Positions 15,400 through 15,420 of a stretch of 15,420 nucleotides of DNA are shown here, piece after piece. Under the pieces are notes generated by a model that saw only the letters and a program-made list of their open reading frames with translations, did no database searches and had not been told where the DNA came from. Numbering within the stretch: position 1 is the first letter of the stretch; the number at the start of each line of letters is the position of its first letter. The position numbers were made by a program, and so were the translations under genes. This stretch comes from Neocallimastix lanati (nom. inval.) (taxonomy: Eukaryota > Neocallimastigomycota > Neocallimastigomycetes > Neocallimastigales > Neocallimastigaceae), in assembly GCA_016946835.1 (NCBI GenBank), contig JACVTC010000608.1, positions 1-15,420 of the forward strand, in the 5' to 3' direction.

Positions 15400-15420
15400 T
15401 GTTAAGGTTTTAGAGAATTA
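15400..15420 (-). repeat. start of another LTR copy, cut by the window edge
   Basis: The last 21 bases repeat exactly the terminal sequence of the LTR (as at 7237 and 14510). This implies a second, adjacent element or solo LTR of the same family in the same orientation, unless it reflects an assembly duplication. Confidence 0.75.

Overview
The window is very AT-rich eukaryotic DNA full of homopolymers and simple repeats. It contains no host gene that I can recognise. The protein-coding content is entirely Ty3/gypsy LTR retrotransposon sequence. The capsid, zinc-knuckle, reverse transcriptase, integrase and chromodomain signatures look fungal. Together with the A+T content and the long A/T tracts, this suggests an AT-rich early-diverging fungus, such as an anaerobic gut fungus or a glomeromycete. 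That is inference; another AT-rich eukaryote, for example an amoeba, cannot be excluded.

Layout. 1-2539: non-coding AT-rich DNA with a TTTTA pentanucleotide array (386-435), a putative LTR-like segment with a PPT-like G-rich motif, TATA box and heat-shock-element-like motifs (about 894-1250), a 35-bp minisatellite (1429-1559), a second TATA-bearing GC-richer stretch (1697-1800) and a 39-bp poly-A tract. 2540-4819 (+): a decayed chromovirus-type Ty3/gypsy element. Its gag is intact (293 aa), its protease is frameshifted, the start of RT is joined directly to the end of integrase by an internal deletion, and it ends in a C-terminal chromodomain. 4820-7236: non-coding DNA with a 35-bp poly-A tract, several hairpins and a GC-rich hairpin island at 6244-6294, then extremely AT-rich low-complexity sequence.

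7237-15395 (-): an almost complete 8.16-kb Ty3/gypsy element. Its two LTRs (885 and 886 bp) differ only in simple-repeat lengths, and it is flanked by a 4-bp duplication (agag). In element order it has 5' LTR, a primer-binding site complementary to a tRNA 3' CCA end, a leader of about 1.45 kb with a 40-bp tandem repeat and stem-loops, gag, a -1 frameshift signal (UUUAAAC, 7-nt spacer, potential H-type pseudoknot), pol (protease, RT, RNase H, integrase), a G-rich PPT and the 3' LTR. Pol is complete except for one +1 frameshift inside integrase. Immediately beyond the right-hand duplication (15400-15420) another copy of the same LTR begins, so elements of this family lie end to end.

How the parts work together: Gag would form the particle and bind RNA. 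The -1 frameshift would set the Gag to Gag-Pol ratio. Protease would mature the polyprotein, RT/RNase H would copy the RNA from the tRNA primer through the PPT, and integrase would insert the cDNA. The plus-strand element could at most supply Gag.
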